64,000 nt of DNA, from positions 1 through 64,000 of the forward strand of contig JAABQK010000006.1 of the NCBI GenBank assembly GCA_011391495.1, given 5' to 3'. A model generated the notes under the pieces. It had not been told where the DNA came from. It saw nothing but the letters and a program-made list of their open reading frames with translations, and did not search any database. The stretch comes from Hydrogenophaga sp. Its GTDB lineage: Bacteria; Pseudomonadota; Gammaproteobacteria; Burkholderiales; Burkholderiaceae_C. The translations under genes and the position numbers were made by a program. Shown piece by piece: positions 37,160 through 46,300 of this stretch (position 1 is its first letter; each line of letters begins with the position of its first letter).

Positions 37160-37603
37160 ATGGTCGACGAGGCCGCCTACCGCCGAGCGCAGGCACAGTC
37201 CAGCCCCTTGCCCTGCGTGTTTCGGGCGGCGCTGCTGGCGCGCCAGGCGGGGTGTGAGCTGGTGCTGCGGCAGGCACTGGCCGAGCGCGAGGTGCTGGCC
37301 TGCAGCCAGGTCACGGCGCACCTGAACTGCGAAACGCTGGAGCGGCTGTTTCTGGAGCGCGCCACCTTCCCGCTGAAGCTGCATCCGGGCGCTCCGCTCA
37401 CCCATGGCACCGTCATGCGCCTGCACTGCGGTGGCCTGCAGGGGCTGCAGCAGGTGCTGGATGCACCAGAGCCCGATGTGCACCGGCTGGTCGGCCTGGC
37501 GCAGGCCCGACATGGCAGCCTGGTGCAACTGCCGTGGGAACGCATCGTGGCGCAGATTCTGGCCTGGCAGCCGCGTCGCCGCTCGTCCCCGCCAGACACC
37601 TGA
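37160..37603 (+). CDS. hypothetical protein (147 aa), last gene of cassette
   Basis: co-oriented ORF, starts MVDEAAYRRAQAQSS. Confidence 0.6.
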   Translation: MVDEAAYRRAQAQSSPLPCVFRAALLARQAGCELVLRQALAEREVLACSQVTAHLNCETLERLFLERATFPLKLHPGAPLTHGTVMRLHCGGLQGLQQVLDAPEPDVHRLVGLAQARHGSLVQLPWERIVAQILAWQPRRRSSPPDT

Positions 37604-37680
37604 GGCCGCTGCGCGGCGCCGCGGAGTTCAATCCGCGTCCGCGTCCGCGAGCAAGCATGGCTCGGAGCGGGATCAGTTTC

Positions 37681-38784
37681 TCAGCGCTGTTGCCACTTCA
37701 TGGTGGCGGCGGCACCGCCCACGATGCCCGCCAGCGCCAGGAAGGAGCCGATCGCCAGCGTGGAGACACCCGACAGACCCTGGCCGATGGTGCAGCCCAT
37801 GGCTGTGACGCCGCCAAATCCCATCAGCACGGCGCCGATCAGCTGGGTGCGCAGATCGTCCAGCGAGGCGAAGCCCTCCCAACGGAACTGCCGGGTGCTG
37901 ATGGCGTAGGCGAAGGAACCGAGCACCACGCCGATCGCAGACGCGATGCCGAAGGTCACCCGCATCGACTTGTCGGTCCACAGCATCAGCAGTTCCAGGT
38001 TGTAGGCGACGGGGGCGACGAAACTCAGCGATTCCAGCGTGCGCGTGTTGGTGCCGAAGTACACCATCTCCATGGTCTCGGGGTCTTCACCGTAGCCGAT
38101 ATGGCCGGTCAGGTACCAGGCCGCCACGATCAGCAGGCCCAGCGCCACCGAGCCGAGCACGTGGGACAGGTTGCCGCGAAAGCGCTTGTCCTTGAACACA
38201 AACGCCAGCAGACCCAGCCCGACGACGCCCAGCGTGACCAGCAGGGCCGTCTTCTCCGGCAGGCCGGTCAGCTTGGCCAGCACATGGGGCAGCCCCTGGG
38301 CCGTGAAGCCCCACTGGGACAGGTCCACCGCGACCGGGTCGAGGTAGCTGGCGCGCCACTGGCCAAACAGGCCCTTGAGCGTCATGTAGGCCGAGATCGC
38401 CAGGAACGTCAGCACCACCACCGACCGCAAGCTGCCGCCACCCACCCGCACCAGGTTCTTGTTGGTGCAGCCGGCCGCGATCGTCATGCCCACGCCGAAC
38501 AGGGCACCCCCCAGCAGCAGCGACAGCCAGGGCAGCACCGGGCGCTGGTAGACCGATTTGGACAGGTCGATCAGGCCGAAGTAATAGAGCAGGTTGGTCC
38601 CCAGCACCGCCACCGCGATGGTGAGCAGCCACATGCGCATGCGCCCCCAGTGCTCCATGTTGACCACGTCCGAGATCGCCCCCATGGTGCAGAAGTTGGT
38701 CTTGTTGGCAACCGCGCCAAACAGGAAGGCTAGGACGAAGCCGCCCCACACCACCAGCGTTGCCGGGTTCATTCCTTCGCTCAT
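37681..38784 (-). CDS. YeeE/YedE family sulfur-compound transporter (full length)
   Basis: multi-TM; GVGMTIAAGCTNKNLVRVGGGSLRS and GFGGVTAMGCTIGQGLSGVSTLA. Confidence 0.92.
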   Translation of the reverse strand: MSEGMNPATLVVWGGFVLAFLFGAVANKTNFCTMGAISDVVNMEHWGRMRMWLLTIAVAVLGTNLLYYFGLIDLSKSVYQRPVLPWLSLLLGGALFGVGMTIAAGCTNKNLVRVGGGSLRSVVVLTFLAISAYMTLKGLFGQWRASYLDPVAVDLSQWGFTAQGLPHVLAKLTGLPEKTALLVTLGVVGLGLLAFVFKDKRFRGNLSHVLGSVALGLLIVAAWYLTGHIGYGEDPETMEMVYFGTNTRTLESLSFVAPVAYNLELLMLWTDKSMRVTFGIASAIGVVLGSFAYAISTRQFRWEGFASLDDLRTQLIGAVLMGFGGVTAMGCTIGQGLSGVSTLAIGSFLALAGIVGGAAATMKWQQR

Positions 38785-38831
38785 GTGTCGTGCTCCATTT
38801 CAGGGAAACATCCGTTGGGGGATTGGAGAGA

Positions 38832-39707
38832 TCAGTTGGCGGTGCCCCCCGCGACGCGGGTGAGCGTGCTGCGAATGGCCTCAGGCGCATTGACGATGCG
38901 CATGAACTGCCCCATGCCCAGGGCCGGCCACGCCAGCGCGATGCGGTAGCGCGCGTACAGCGCATAGACCTTGTTGTCCACGATGAACAGCTCGTAGGGC
39001 AGACCGGCCATGTGGTCCGCACCGATCTTGCCGACCCACCAGCCCTCGCCGTCGCTCTCGTGGTTCATGGCGACACCGAACACCGCGGTCTTGTTGTTCG
39101 GCATCACCACCTCGTACACGCGGCTGGTGCCGCCTGTTCCCCTGGACAGGTTGTCCTGCACGCTCTTGAGGGCTTCCTCGAAACTGGCGTGCGTGCTGAG
39201 CAGGCTGTTGGCGGCATCGAAACGTTCCATGCCGAACATGTAGCGGTAGGTCGCCAGACTGCCTTCCGGCACGTCGCCGCCGAAGCCCGCACCCTCGCCG
39301 AGTGCCTTGGCCAGCCGCCGGTGCACCGACTGTGCCGCCGCCTGGGCGACGGGGTACTGGCTGCGCAGGTAGGCGCGGTACCAGTACTCCGGGTTCATGT
39401 AGCTCAGGGTGCCGTCGCTCTGCAGACCGATCCGGATGCCCGACGCCACAATGGCCGAGCCCCCGATGGCGCGGATGGCCGCCAGCATCTCGGGGTCGGT
39501 GATCACCAGGCTGGCATGACCGGGCAGACCCGGGGGCGTGTGCCGCCCCACGACGGTGAAGCCCTCGGCCTGCAGCTTCTTCTCCACCTGGCCGAGTTGG
39601 GTCGGCAGATCCGGCCCGGGCACCTTGTCGCCCTGGAAGTAGGGCGACAGGGCGAGACAGACCTGGGTGGAGCACAGCAGCACGCACCACAGAATGAGCT
39701 TTTTCAT
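38832..39707 (-). CDS. secreted hypothetical protein with signal peptide
   Basis: MKKLILWCVLLCSTQVCLALSPYFQG; between yeeE and dsrE2. Confidence 0.8.
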   Translation of the reverse strand: MKKLILWCVLLCSTQVCLALSPYFQGDKVPGPDLPTQLGQVEKKLQAEGFTVVGRHTPPGLPGHASLVITDPEMLAAIRAIGGSAIVASGIRIGLQSDGTLSYMNPEYWYRAYLRSQYPVAQAAAQSVHRRLAKALGEGAGFGGDVPEGSLATYRYMFGMERFDAANSLLSTHASFEEALKSVQDNLSRGTGGTSRVYEVVMPNNKTAVFGVAMNHESDGEGWWVGKIGADHMAGLPYELFIVDNKVYALYARYRIALAWPALGMGQFMRIVNAPEAIRSTLTRVAGGTAN

Positions 39708-39813
39708 GGCAGGCCTCGATCGTGTTGTTGCCGTGCAGCCGGGTGACCGAGGCCCACGGAACCGGGAGACGCCGCGCGGCGCGCTGGCAGTGCAGCGCCC
39801 GCAGGCAGGGTGT

Positions 39814-40284
39814 TCAGATGAACAGGCAGACGTCCGATTCGCCGGCAAACTTCATGAAGGTGGCGGCGCCGCCGTACTCGATGTCCTTGATGAACTCGCT
39901 GGTCTCGAACTCGAACAGGTCCACCGTCATCTGGCAGGCCACGAACTTCACGTCGGCCTCCAGGCAGAGGTCACGCAGTTCCTGCAGCGAGGCCACGCCC
40001 TTGGACTTCATCTTGTTCTTCATCATCATCGTGGCCATCGCTTCCATGCCCGGCAGCATCTGAACCATCACGGGCATCGGCACAGGCATCGGCATGGCGG
40101 GGTTCGCCAGCGGGCTGATGTGGATGCCGTCCAGATTCTTGCGCAGCAGCTGCAGGCCATAGAAGGTGAAGAAGATCTGGACATCCCAGCCCAGGGCCGC
40201 CGCGGTCGACGCCAGGATGAAAGGCGGGTAGGCCATGTCCAGCGTGCCCTTGGTGGCGATGAGCGCCATTTTTTTGCTTGCCAC
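39814..40284 (-). CDS. dsrE2: DsrE2-like DsrE/DsrF/DrsH family protein
   Basis: KMALIATKGTLDMAYPPFILASTAAALGWDVQIFFTFYGL...VKFVACQMTVDLF; GTG start or ATG at 40269. Confidence 0.9.
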   Translation of the reverse strand: MASKKMALIATKGTLDMAYPPFILASTAAALGWDVQIFFTFYGLQLLRKNLDGIHISPLANPAMPMPVPMPVMVQMLPGMEAMATMMMKNKMKSKGVASLQELRDLCLEADVKFVACQMTVDLFEFETSEFIKDIEYGGAATFMKFAGESDVCLFI

Positions 40285-40324
40285 GTTGTGTGTCTCCGGT
40301 GTGGAAAAGTGCGGACGCCGGGTA

Positions 40325-40552
40325 TCAGGCCTTCTTGAGATAGAAGACGTACTTGCTGTTCTCGCTGCTCTGTTCCAGCAGGGCGTTGCCGGTCTGCTCG
40401 GCAAAAGCGGCCATGTCGCACACCGAGCCGGGGTCGGTTGCCACCACACGGAGGATCTGTCCGCTGGCCATGTCCGCCAGCGCCTTCTTGGTTTTCACGA
40501 TCGGCAGCGGGCAGGCCAGGCCAGACGCGTCAAATTCCTTGTTGAATTCCAT
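40325..40552 (-). CDS. tusA: TusA family sulfur carrier
   Basis: FDASGLACPLPIVKTKKAL; VVATDPGSVCDMAAF. Confidence 0.95.
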   Translation of the reverse strand: MEFNKEFDASGLACPLPIVKTKKALADMASGQILRVVATDPGSVCDMAAFAEQTGNALLEQSSENSKYVFYLKKA

Positions 40553-40708
40553 GCTTGTCTCCTTGGGTGTCCCGGTGACGGCCGCGCCGTGCGGGCTTGC
40601 ACGGGCGCTGGCCCATTCACCAGGCCGCGGCCTTCTCTGGCCGCATGGAAGCCCATTCTTCAAGAGGACACCCGGCCCGTCTATCACCGCAAAGGGTGAT
40701 GACGGGTA

Positions 40709-40720
40709 GCCCATATGGGT
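40709..40720. promoter_or_regulatory. palindrome GCCC-ATAT-GGGT upstream of tusA
   Basis: TAGCCCATATGGGTAA; adjacent ATCACC-N6-GGTGAT dyad at 40683-40700. Confidence 0.55.
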
Positions 40721-40767
40721 AATGTGGTTTTCCCCTGCGCCCCCGGCGGGGTGGAGCGGCCCGCAGC

Positions 40768-41493
40768 CTACAGGCTGCGGCCTTCGCCGGCTTCTTCCAC
40801 CGTCTGGCCGTCGCGGATGTGGTAGATCCGCTTGAAGGTGGGGATGATCTTCTCGTCGTGCGTCACCACGATGATCGCGGTCTGCGCGTGTTGCGCCATC
40901 TGGTTCAGGATGCGCATCACGCCCAGCGCGCGCTCGCTGTCCAGCGGCGCGGTGGGCTCGTCGGCCAGGATCACCGGCGGCTTGTTGGCCAGCGCGCGTG
41001 CGATCGACACGCGCTGCTGCTCGCCGCCCGAGAGCTGCGAGGGCTCGGCCTTCGCGCGGTGCTGCACGTCGAGCGCGGTGAGCAGCTCCAGCGCGCGCTC
41101 CCGTGCCTTCGCATTCGGCATGCCCGCCAGCATGGGCAGCAGGGCCACGTTGTCGGTCACGTCCAGGAAGGGAATCAGGTAGGGCGCCTGGAACACGAAG
41201 CCGATGCGATCGCGCCGCAACGCGCGAAGGTCCTTCACCTTCCAGCCGTTGTCGTAGATCACATCCTCGCCCAGCGTCATGCGGCCCGAGGTGGGCTCGA
41301 TGATCGCGCCCAGGCATTTCAGCAGCGTGCTCTTGCCCGAGCCCGAGGGCCCGACCAGGCCGACCACCTCGCCGGGGCTCACCTGCATGTTGACGTGTTT
41401 GAGCGCTTCCACGGCCGTGTCGCCGTGGCCGTAGACCTTGCGCAGGCCTTCGATGAGGATGCCGCCGGGTGGCGGTGTGTTCATGGGGTTCAT
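40768..41493 (-). CDS. ABC transporter ATP-binding protein (DevA/LolD/MacB-type)
   Basis: GLVGPSGSGKSTLLK Walker A; QLSGGEQQRVSIARAL signature; ILADEP Walker B. Confidence 0.95.
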   Translation of the reverse strand: MNPMNTPPPGGILIEGLRKVYGHGDTAVEALKHVNMQVSPGEVVGLVGPSGSGKSTLLKCLGAIIEPTSGRMTLGEDVIYDNGWKVKDLRALRRDRIGFVFQAPYLIPFLDVTDNVALLPMLAGMPNAKARERALELLTALDVQHRAKAEPSQLSGGEQQRVSIARALANKPPVILADEPTAPLDSERALGVMRILNQMAQHAQTAIIVVTHDEKIIPTFKRIYHIRDGQTVEEAGEGRSL

Positions 41494-42680
41494 CCGATCG
41501 CCTCGCCCGGGTCCACCTTGAGCGCCACGCGGATCGCCAGCGTGCTCGCCAGCGCGCAGATCACCAGCGTCACCACCAGGCCGGTGACCGAATCGCCCGG
41601 CAGCAGCAAGACAAACTTGGGGAAGGCCGGCGCCCAGAACGTGGCCGCCACCTTGCCCACGGCAAAGCCGATCAGCCCCAGGCCCAGCGCCTGCTGCAGG
41701 ATCATGCCGGCGATGGTGCGGTCGCGGGTGCCGATGAGCTTGAGCACCGCGATCTCGCGCAGCTTGCCCATGGTCATGGTGTAGATGATGAAAGCCACGA
41801 TGGCCGCGCTGACGATGGCGAGGATGACCAGGAACATGCCGATCTGTTTCGCCGAGTTGGCGATCAGCTTCACCACCAGGATGTCTTCCATGCCGTCGCG
41901 CGTGTACACGCTCAGGTGCTTCCAGCGCCGTATCGGCTCGGCCACCTGCTCGGGCGTGAAGCCCGGCGCGATCTGCACCAGTACCGCGTTCACGTTGCGG
42001 CTGCTGGTCTGCAGGGCCTGCACCGCCTCCAGCAGGCCGGGGCTGCCCGGCCGGTTGAAGGCCGGGTTGGCCGCGGTGCGCGCGCGGTCGTTGACGATGG
42101 CGTCGTTGTCTTTCAGAAACTGGGTTTCCTGCGCGTCCTTCAGCGGCACGAACAGCATCGGGTCGCCGCCCGACGACACCATGCGCCGCGTCAGCCCCAC
42201 CACCGTGTAGTCGTGGCGGCGGATGCGCACCGTCTCGCCGAGCTGGAAGCCCGTCTTCACGTCGGCCACCGCCTCGTAGTGGCTGCGCGTGGGGTGGCGC
42301 CCGGCCACCAAGTAGCCCGGCGCGCCGGGCATGCCGGGCTCCATGCCCACCACCATCACCCGGTTGTCCTGTCCGTCCTTCTGCACCTGCATGGTGAGGT
42401 AGGCCACGTTGGCTGCGGTCGCCACGCCCGGCATGCCGCGCACGCTGCGCACCACGTCGTCCTTGATGCTCGACGACTCGGCGTACGGCCCCTGCGTGTC
42501 CTTCTGCACCACCCACAGGTCGGCGCGGCTGTTGCTCAGCAGCGCGTGCGCGTCGTCCACCATGCCGCGGTACACGCCCGCCATCGTCAGCGTCACGCCG
42601 ATCAGCAGCCCCAGGCCCAGCCCGGTCAGCACGTACTTGCTCCAGCCGTGCAGGATGTCGCGTCCCGCCAGGCTGATCAC
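41490..42680 (-). CDS. ABC transporter permease (DevC/FtsX-like)
   Basis: FtsX-like C-terminal TM region LREIAVLKLIGTRDRTIAGMILQQALGL; GTG start overlapping upstream stop. Confidence 0.88.
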   Translation of the reverse strand: MISLAGRDILHGWSKYVLTGLGLGLLIGVTLTMAGVYRGMVDDAHALLSNSRADLWVVQKDTQGPYAESSSIKDDVVRSVRGMPGVATAANVAYLTMQVQKDGQDNRVMVVGMEPGMPGAPGYLVAGRHPTRSHYEAVADVKTGFQLGETVRIRRHDYTVVGLTRRMVSSGGDPMLFVPLKDAQETQFLKDNDAIVNDRARTAANPAFNRPGSPGLLEAVQALQTSSRNVNAVLVQIAPGFTPEQVAEPIRRWKHLSVYTRDGMEDILVVKLIANSAKQIGMFLVILAIVSAAIVAFIIYTMTMGKLREIAVLKLIGTRDRTIAGMILQQALGLGLIGFAVGKVAATFWAPAFPKFVLLLPGDSVTGLVVTLVICALASTLAIRVALKVDPGEAIG

Positions 42681-43885
42681 TTCGCGCCTCCCGCCGGCAC
42701 CAGCTGCTCCACCACCGTGATGCGCGCATCCGGCTTCAGCGCGCCCTGGCTGTAGAGCACCACCGTGTCGCCTTCGTTCAGTCCCCCTTCCTTCGGACCC
42801 AGTGCCTGCACCTGGCCGTCCAGCCCCTGCACGCCCAGCGTCACCGGCACGAAGGCCAGCGCGCCGTCCCGCAGCCGCCACACGCCGGTCTTGCCTTCGT
42901 GCTGCTGCACCGCCGCGTTCGGCAGCAGCAGGCTCTCGGCCGTGGCCGGCAGGGCCAGCGTCACCTCGGCCATCTCGCCCACCGACACGCCCGCGGGCAG
43001 CGCGTCAAACGCCACCTGCGCCAGCCGCTCCTCGGTCACGCTGTCGGCCAGCGGTTCCACGCGGACCACGTTGCCGGGCAGCAACTCCCCCGGGCGCGAA
43101 CGCAGTGCGATGCGCGCCGCCAGCCCCGGCGCCAGCCCGGCCGAGCGGCCCTGGTCCACCCGCAGTTTCACCCACAGCGTGGCCGGGTCGATCAGACGCA
43201 GCACCGCCTGCCCTGCCACCACCGTGGTGCCGGCCTCGGCATCGCGGCTGGCCACCATGGCCGCGGCCGGTGCCACCAGTTTCAGGTTGCCGCGCTGCTG
43301 CGCCAGCGCGGCGCGCTCGGCCTGCAGGCGGGTGATGTCCTGCGCGCTGCCGCCCAGGTTGGCCTGCGCCGCCTGCACCCCCGCGCTGGCCGAGGCCACT
43401 TCCTGCGTGCGTGCTTCCAGCGCCGCGCCGCTGATGAAGTTCTGCCGCGCCAGGTCCTGGTTGCGCTGCAGGTTCGCCGCTGCCAGCGCGCGCCGCGCCT
43501 GGGCGTCGCTCACCTGCGCCGCGGCCGCCTGCCGCGCGCTCTGCGCCCGGGCCAGCGACGCGTCGAGCGCTGCCAGCCGCTGGTCCAGGTCCACCGGGTC
43601 CATTTCGGCCAGCGGCTGACCCGGCGCCACCGTGTCGCCCACGTCCACGCGCACCGCCAGCACACGGCCGGCCACGGTGGGCCCCACCATCCAGCTGCGC
43701 CGCGCCTCCACCTGGCCGATGCCGAAGATCTCGGGCGTCACGCTACCCTGGGCCACCTGCGTCACCTGCACCTTCACAGGCGCCAGCGGCCCGGTGCGCA
43801 GCGCCACAAAGGCCAGCGCGCCCACCAGGGCCAGCGCCAGGCCGCCGAGCAGCAGGCGCCGCGAAAGTTGAACATTCGTCTTCAT
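42677..43885 (-). CDS. HlyD/DevB-type periplasmic adaptor protein
   Basis: GRVLAVRVDVGDTVAPGQPLAEMDPVDLDQRLAALDASLARAQS; beta-barrel region. Confidence 0.92.
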   Translation of the reverse strand: MKTNVQLSRRLLLGGLALALVGALAFVALRTGPLAPVKVQVTQVAQGSVTPEIFGIGQVEARRSWMVGPTVAGRVLAVRVDVGDTVAPGQPLAEMDPVDLDQRLAALDASLARAQSARQAAAAQVSDAQARRALAAANLQRNQDLARQNFISGAALEARTQEVASASAGVQAAQANLGGSAQDITRLQAERAALAQQRGNLKLVAPAAAMVASRDAEAGTTVVAGQAVLRLIDPATLWVKLRVDQGRSAGLAPGLAARIALRSRPGELLPGNVVRVEPLADSVTEERLAQVAFDALPAGVSVGEMAEVTLALPATAESLLLPNAAVQQHEGKTGVWRLRDGALAFVPVTLGVQGLDGQVQALGPKEGGLNEGDTVVLYSQGALKPDARITVVEQLVPAGGAK

Positions 43886-44526
43886 GGGGTGGTCTCCGGG
43901 GTCGCGCGTGTGGTGGGTTTCTTCAATGGGGCGGGTACAGCCATCGCCTGCTGCACCAGGTCGAACACCGTGGGGGCCTGCTGGCGCATGGCCGCCACCT
44001 GGCCGCTCAGCAGCGACTGCATCACCAGGCCCTGCACCGAACCGACGAACAGCACCGCCGCGGCCTGCAGGTCGGTGCCCGGCGCAAGCTGGCCGGCCGC
44101 CTGCGCCTGCTGCAGCAGCGCCATGAGCAGCAGCCGGTATTCCAGCATCAGCTGGCGCACGCGGGCCTTCAGCGGCGTGTCCTGCGCGTGCTGGAGTTCC
44201 TGGAAGATCACGCGCGGCACGCCGGGCTGTTCCACCACAAAGTCCACGTGCGCCAGAAACACCGCCCGCAGCGCCGCCAGCGGCTGCGTCTGCCGCTCTG
44301 CCGCGGCGCGCAGCCGCTCCAGCAGCTCGTGGTGCGCGAAATCGATCACCGCGATCCAGATCGCTTCCTTGCTGGCGAAGTGCCGGAATACCGCGCCCTG
44401 CGTGATGCCCACCTCCCGCGCCAGATCGGCGGTGGTCACCCCGGAAGGGCTGCGCTCGGCCGCCAGCGCCAGTGCGGCGGCCACCAGTTCGGCCTGGCGG
44501 ATGTCGGTGCTGTGTTTGGGTGACAT
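43882..44526 (-). CDS. TetR family transcriptional regulator
   Basis: VTTADLAREVGITQGAVFRHFASKEAIWIAV. Confidence 0.95.
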   Translation of the reverse strand: MSPKHSTDIRQAELVAAALALAAERSPSGVTTADLAREVGITQGAVFRHFASKEAIWIAVIDFAHHELLERLRAAAERQTQPLAALRAVFLAHVDFVVEQPGVPRVIFQELQHAQDTPLKARVRQLMLEYRLLLMALLQQAQAAGQLAPGTDLQAAAVLFVGSVQGLVMQSLLSGQVAAMRQQAPTVFDLVQQAMAVPAPLKKPTTRATPETTP

Positions 44527-44656
44527 GGGTGCTAATGTAATTGAGTAATTACTTATATTCAAGCCAGGCGGACACCCATCCCGGTGTCCGCCCACCCGGG
44601 CGCGCCCCGGGGTTTGCCCCAAAATAGCCTTCTACCCAGCCGCCCTTCCCGCGTCC

Positions 44657-45583
44657 ATGATCCTCCGCGAACGCCCCTCCGGTCTCAAGCTGTTCCTGCT
44701 GCTGCGCGGGTCCATCATGCCGCGCATCAGCCGGGTGCTGCTGTTCAACATTGCGCTGGCGACCGCGGTCACCTTCACCCACGGCATGCTGTTCCAGTTC
44801 AAGGTCACGCTGACGGCCATCCCGTTCACCCTGATCGGGTTGCCGCTGGCCATTTTCCTGGGCTTTCGCAATACCGCCGCCTACGACCGCTACTGGGAGG
44901 CGCGCAAGCTCTGGGGCGAGCTGGTGCTGTGCAGCCGCAACCTGGCGCGCCAGTGCCTGCACCTGATCGACGCACCAGCCGCCGGCCACGCCGACCTGCG
45001 CCCGCGCATGGTGCGCCGCACGGCGGCCTTCTGCCACGCCCTGCGGGTGCAGCTGCGCGCCAGCAGCGACACCAGCCTGGTCCAGGCCATGCTCGAACCC
45101 GGCGAATGGGTAACCGTGGCCGCCAGCCGCAGCCGGCACGCGGCCATCATGATGCATATGGGCGCCGACCTCGCGGCCTGCCGCCGCCAGGGCCAGATCG
45201 AGGGCCCGCTGGCGGCGCAGATCGACGACACTCTGTCAGCGATGACGGGCGCTGCCGCGTCCTGCGAGCGCATCCTCGGCACGCCGGTGCCGTTCTCCTA
45301 CACCCTGCTGCTGCACCGCACGGCCTACATCTACTGCTTCCTGCTGCCCTTCGGCCTGGTGGACACCACCGGCGTGCTCACCCCGCTGGTGGTGGGCGTG
45401 GTGGCCTACACCTTCTTCGGCCTGGACGCCCTGGGTGACGAGATCGAAGAGCCCTTCGGCACCGAGCCGAACGACCTGCCGCTGGACGCCCTGTGCCGCG
45501 CCATCGAGATCCAGATGCTCGAATCCCTGGGCGAAACCGCACTGCCCCCGCCGCTGCTGCCGGTGGACTACTGCCTGCTCTAG
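44657..45583 (+). CDS. bestrophin family protein (UPF0187)
   Basis: IPFTLIGLPLAIFLGFRNTAAYDRYWEARKLWGELV. Confidence 0.92.
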   Translation: MILRERPSGLKLFLLLRGSIMPRISRVLLFNIALATAVTFTHGMLFQFKVTLTAIPFTLIGLPLAIFLGFRNTAAYDRYWEARKLWGELVLCSRNLARQCLHLIDAPAAGHADLRPRMVRRTAAFCHALRVQLRASSDTSLVQAMLEPGEWVTVAASRSRHAAIMMHMGADLAACRRQGQIEGPLAAQIDDTLSAMTGAAASCERILGTPVPFSYTLLLHRTAYIYCFLLPFGLVDTTGVLTPLVVGVVAYTFFGLDALGDEIEEPFGTEPNDLPLDALCRAIEIQMLESLGETALPPPLLPVDYCLL

Positions 45584-45808
45584 CACGCGCAGCAGGTCAT
45601 CGGACAGGTCAAGCGCGTCGTCCGCCAGCGCGGATCCGGTGATCGCCGACGAGGGCCTGTGAAGCGTGAACCCGACCGGGCTCAGCAGGAAATGCAGAGC
45701 AAACATGGCGCTGAACATCCGACGCTACAAGAGGCGAATCAAGAAATGGGATGGCTTTGATCACCCCATCGGCCACCGGATCGGACCTGGCCGATAGAAT
45801 GCGCCACT

Positions 45809-46192
45809 GTGAAATCCGTCCTCGCCACCTGGTTCCTGCTGTTCGGCCTGCTTCTGCAGTCCGTGGCATGGGCGCTGCCCGCCCAGCGGGCCGGGCAGGC
45901 CGAGCGGCTGGCGCACGAGGTGGCCCATGCCATCGACCATGGGCACCACCAGCACGAGGCGGCGGGCCACGAGATGGACGCCACGCTGCTGCTGGACGGC
46001 GCCCGGGTTGATGGCAGCCACGGCCCCCACCATTCGCACGTCAGCGAGGGCGTGCAGTTCCAGGGTCTGCCCGTGGCGGCGGCCCAGCCTGCGCCAACCG
46101 TGCCGCGCAGCGCTCCCCGGGCATGGACCGCTGTCCAGCCGCCCTCGGCTGACCCCGACGGACTGCTCCGGCCACCCCAGCTCCTGGTCTGA
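45809..46192 (+). CDS. secreted His-rich hypothetical protein
   Basis: signal peptide; HAIDHGHHQHEAAGHEMD and HGPHHSHVSEG. Confidence 0.65.
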   Translation: MKSVLATWFLLFGLLLQSVAWALPAQRAGQAERLAHEVAHAIDHGHHQHEAAGHEMDATLLLDGARVDGSHGPHHSHVSEGVQFQGLPVAAAQPAPTVPRSAPRAWTAVQPPSADPDGLLRPPQLLV

Positions 46193-46300
46193 TGTCCTCG
46201 GGCGCCTGCGTGGCGCCCAGCCTCGCGCGGCACAGTTCGGGTGACGGGTTCCGCGTCGCACCCCTGCGGCCGGTTTCTCCATCAGACACAGGAATTTTTC

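Noticed and set aside
32084-37603. CRISPR array near the Cas6-like gene
   Set aside because: No regularly spaced direct repeats found by eye in this region or elsewhere in the window.
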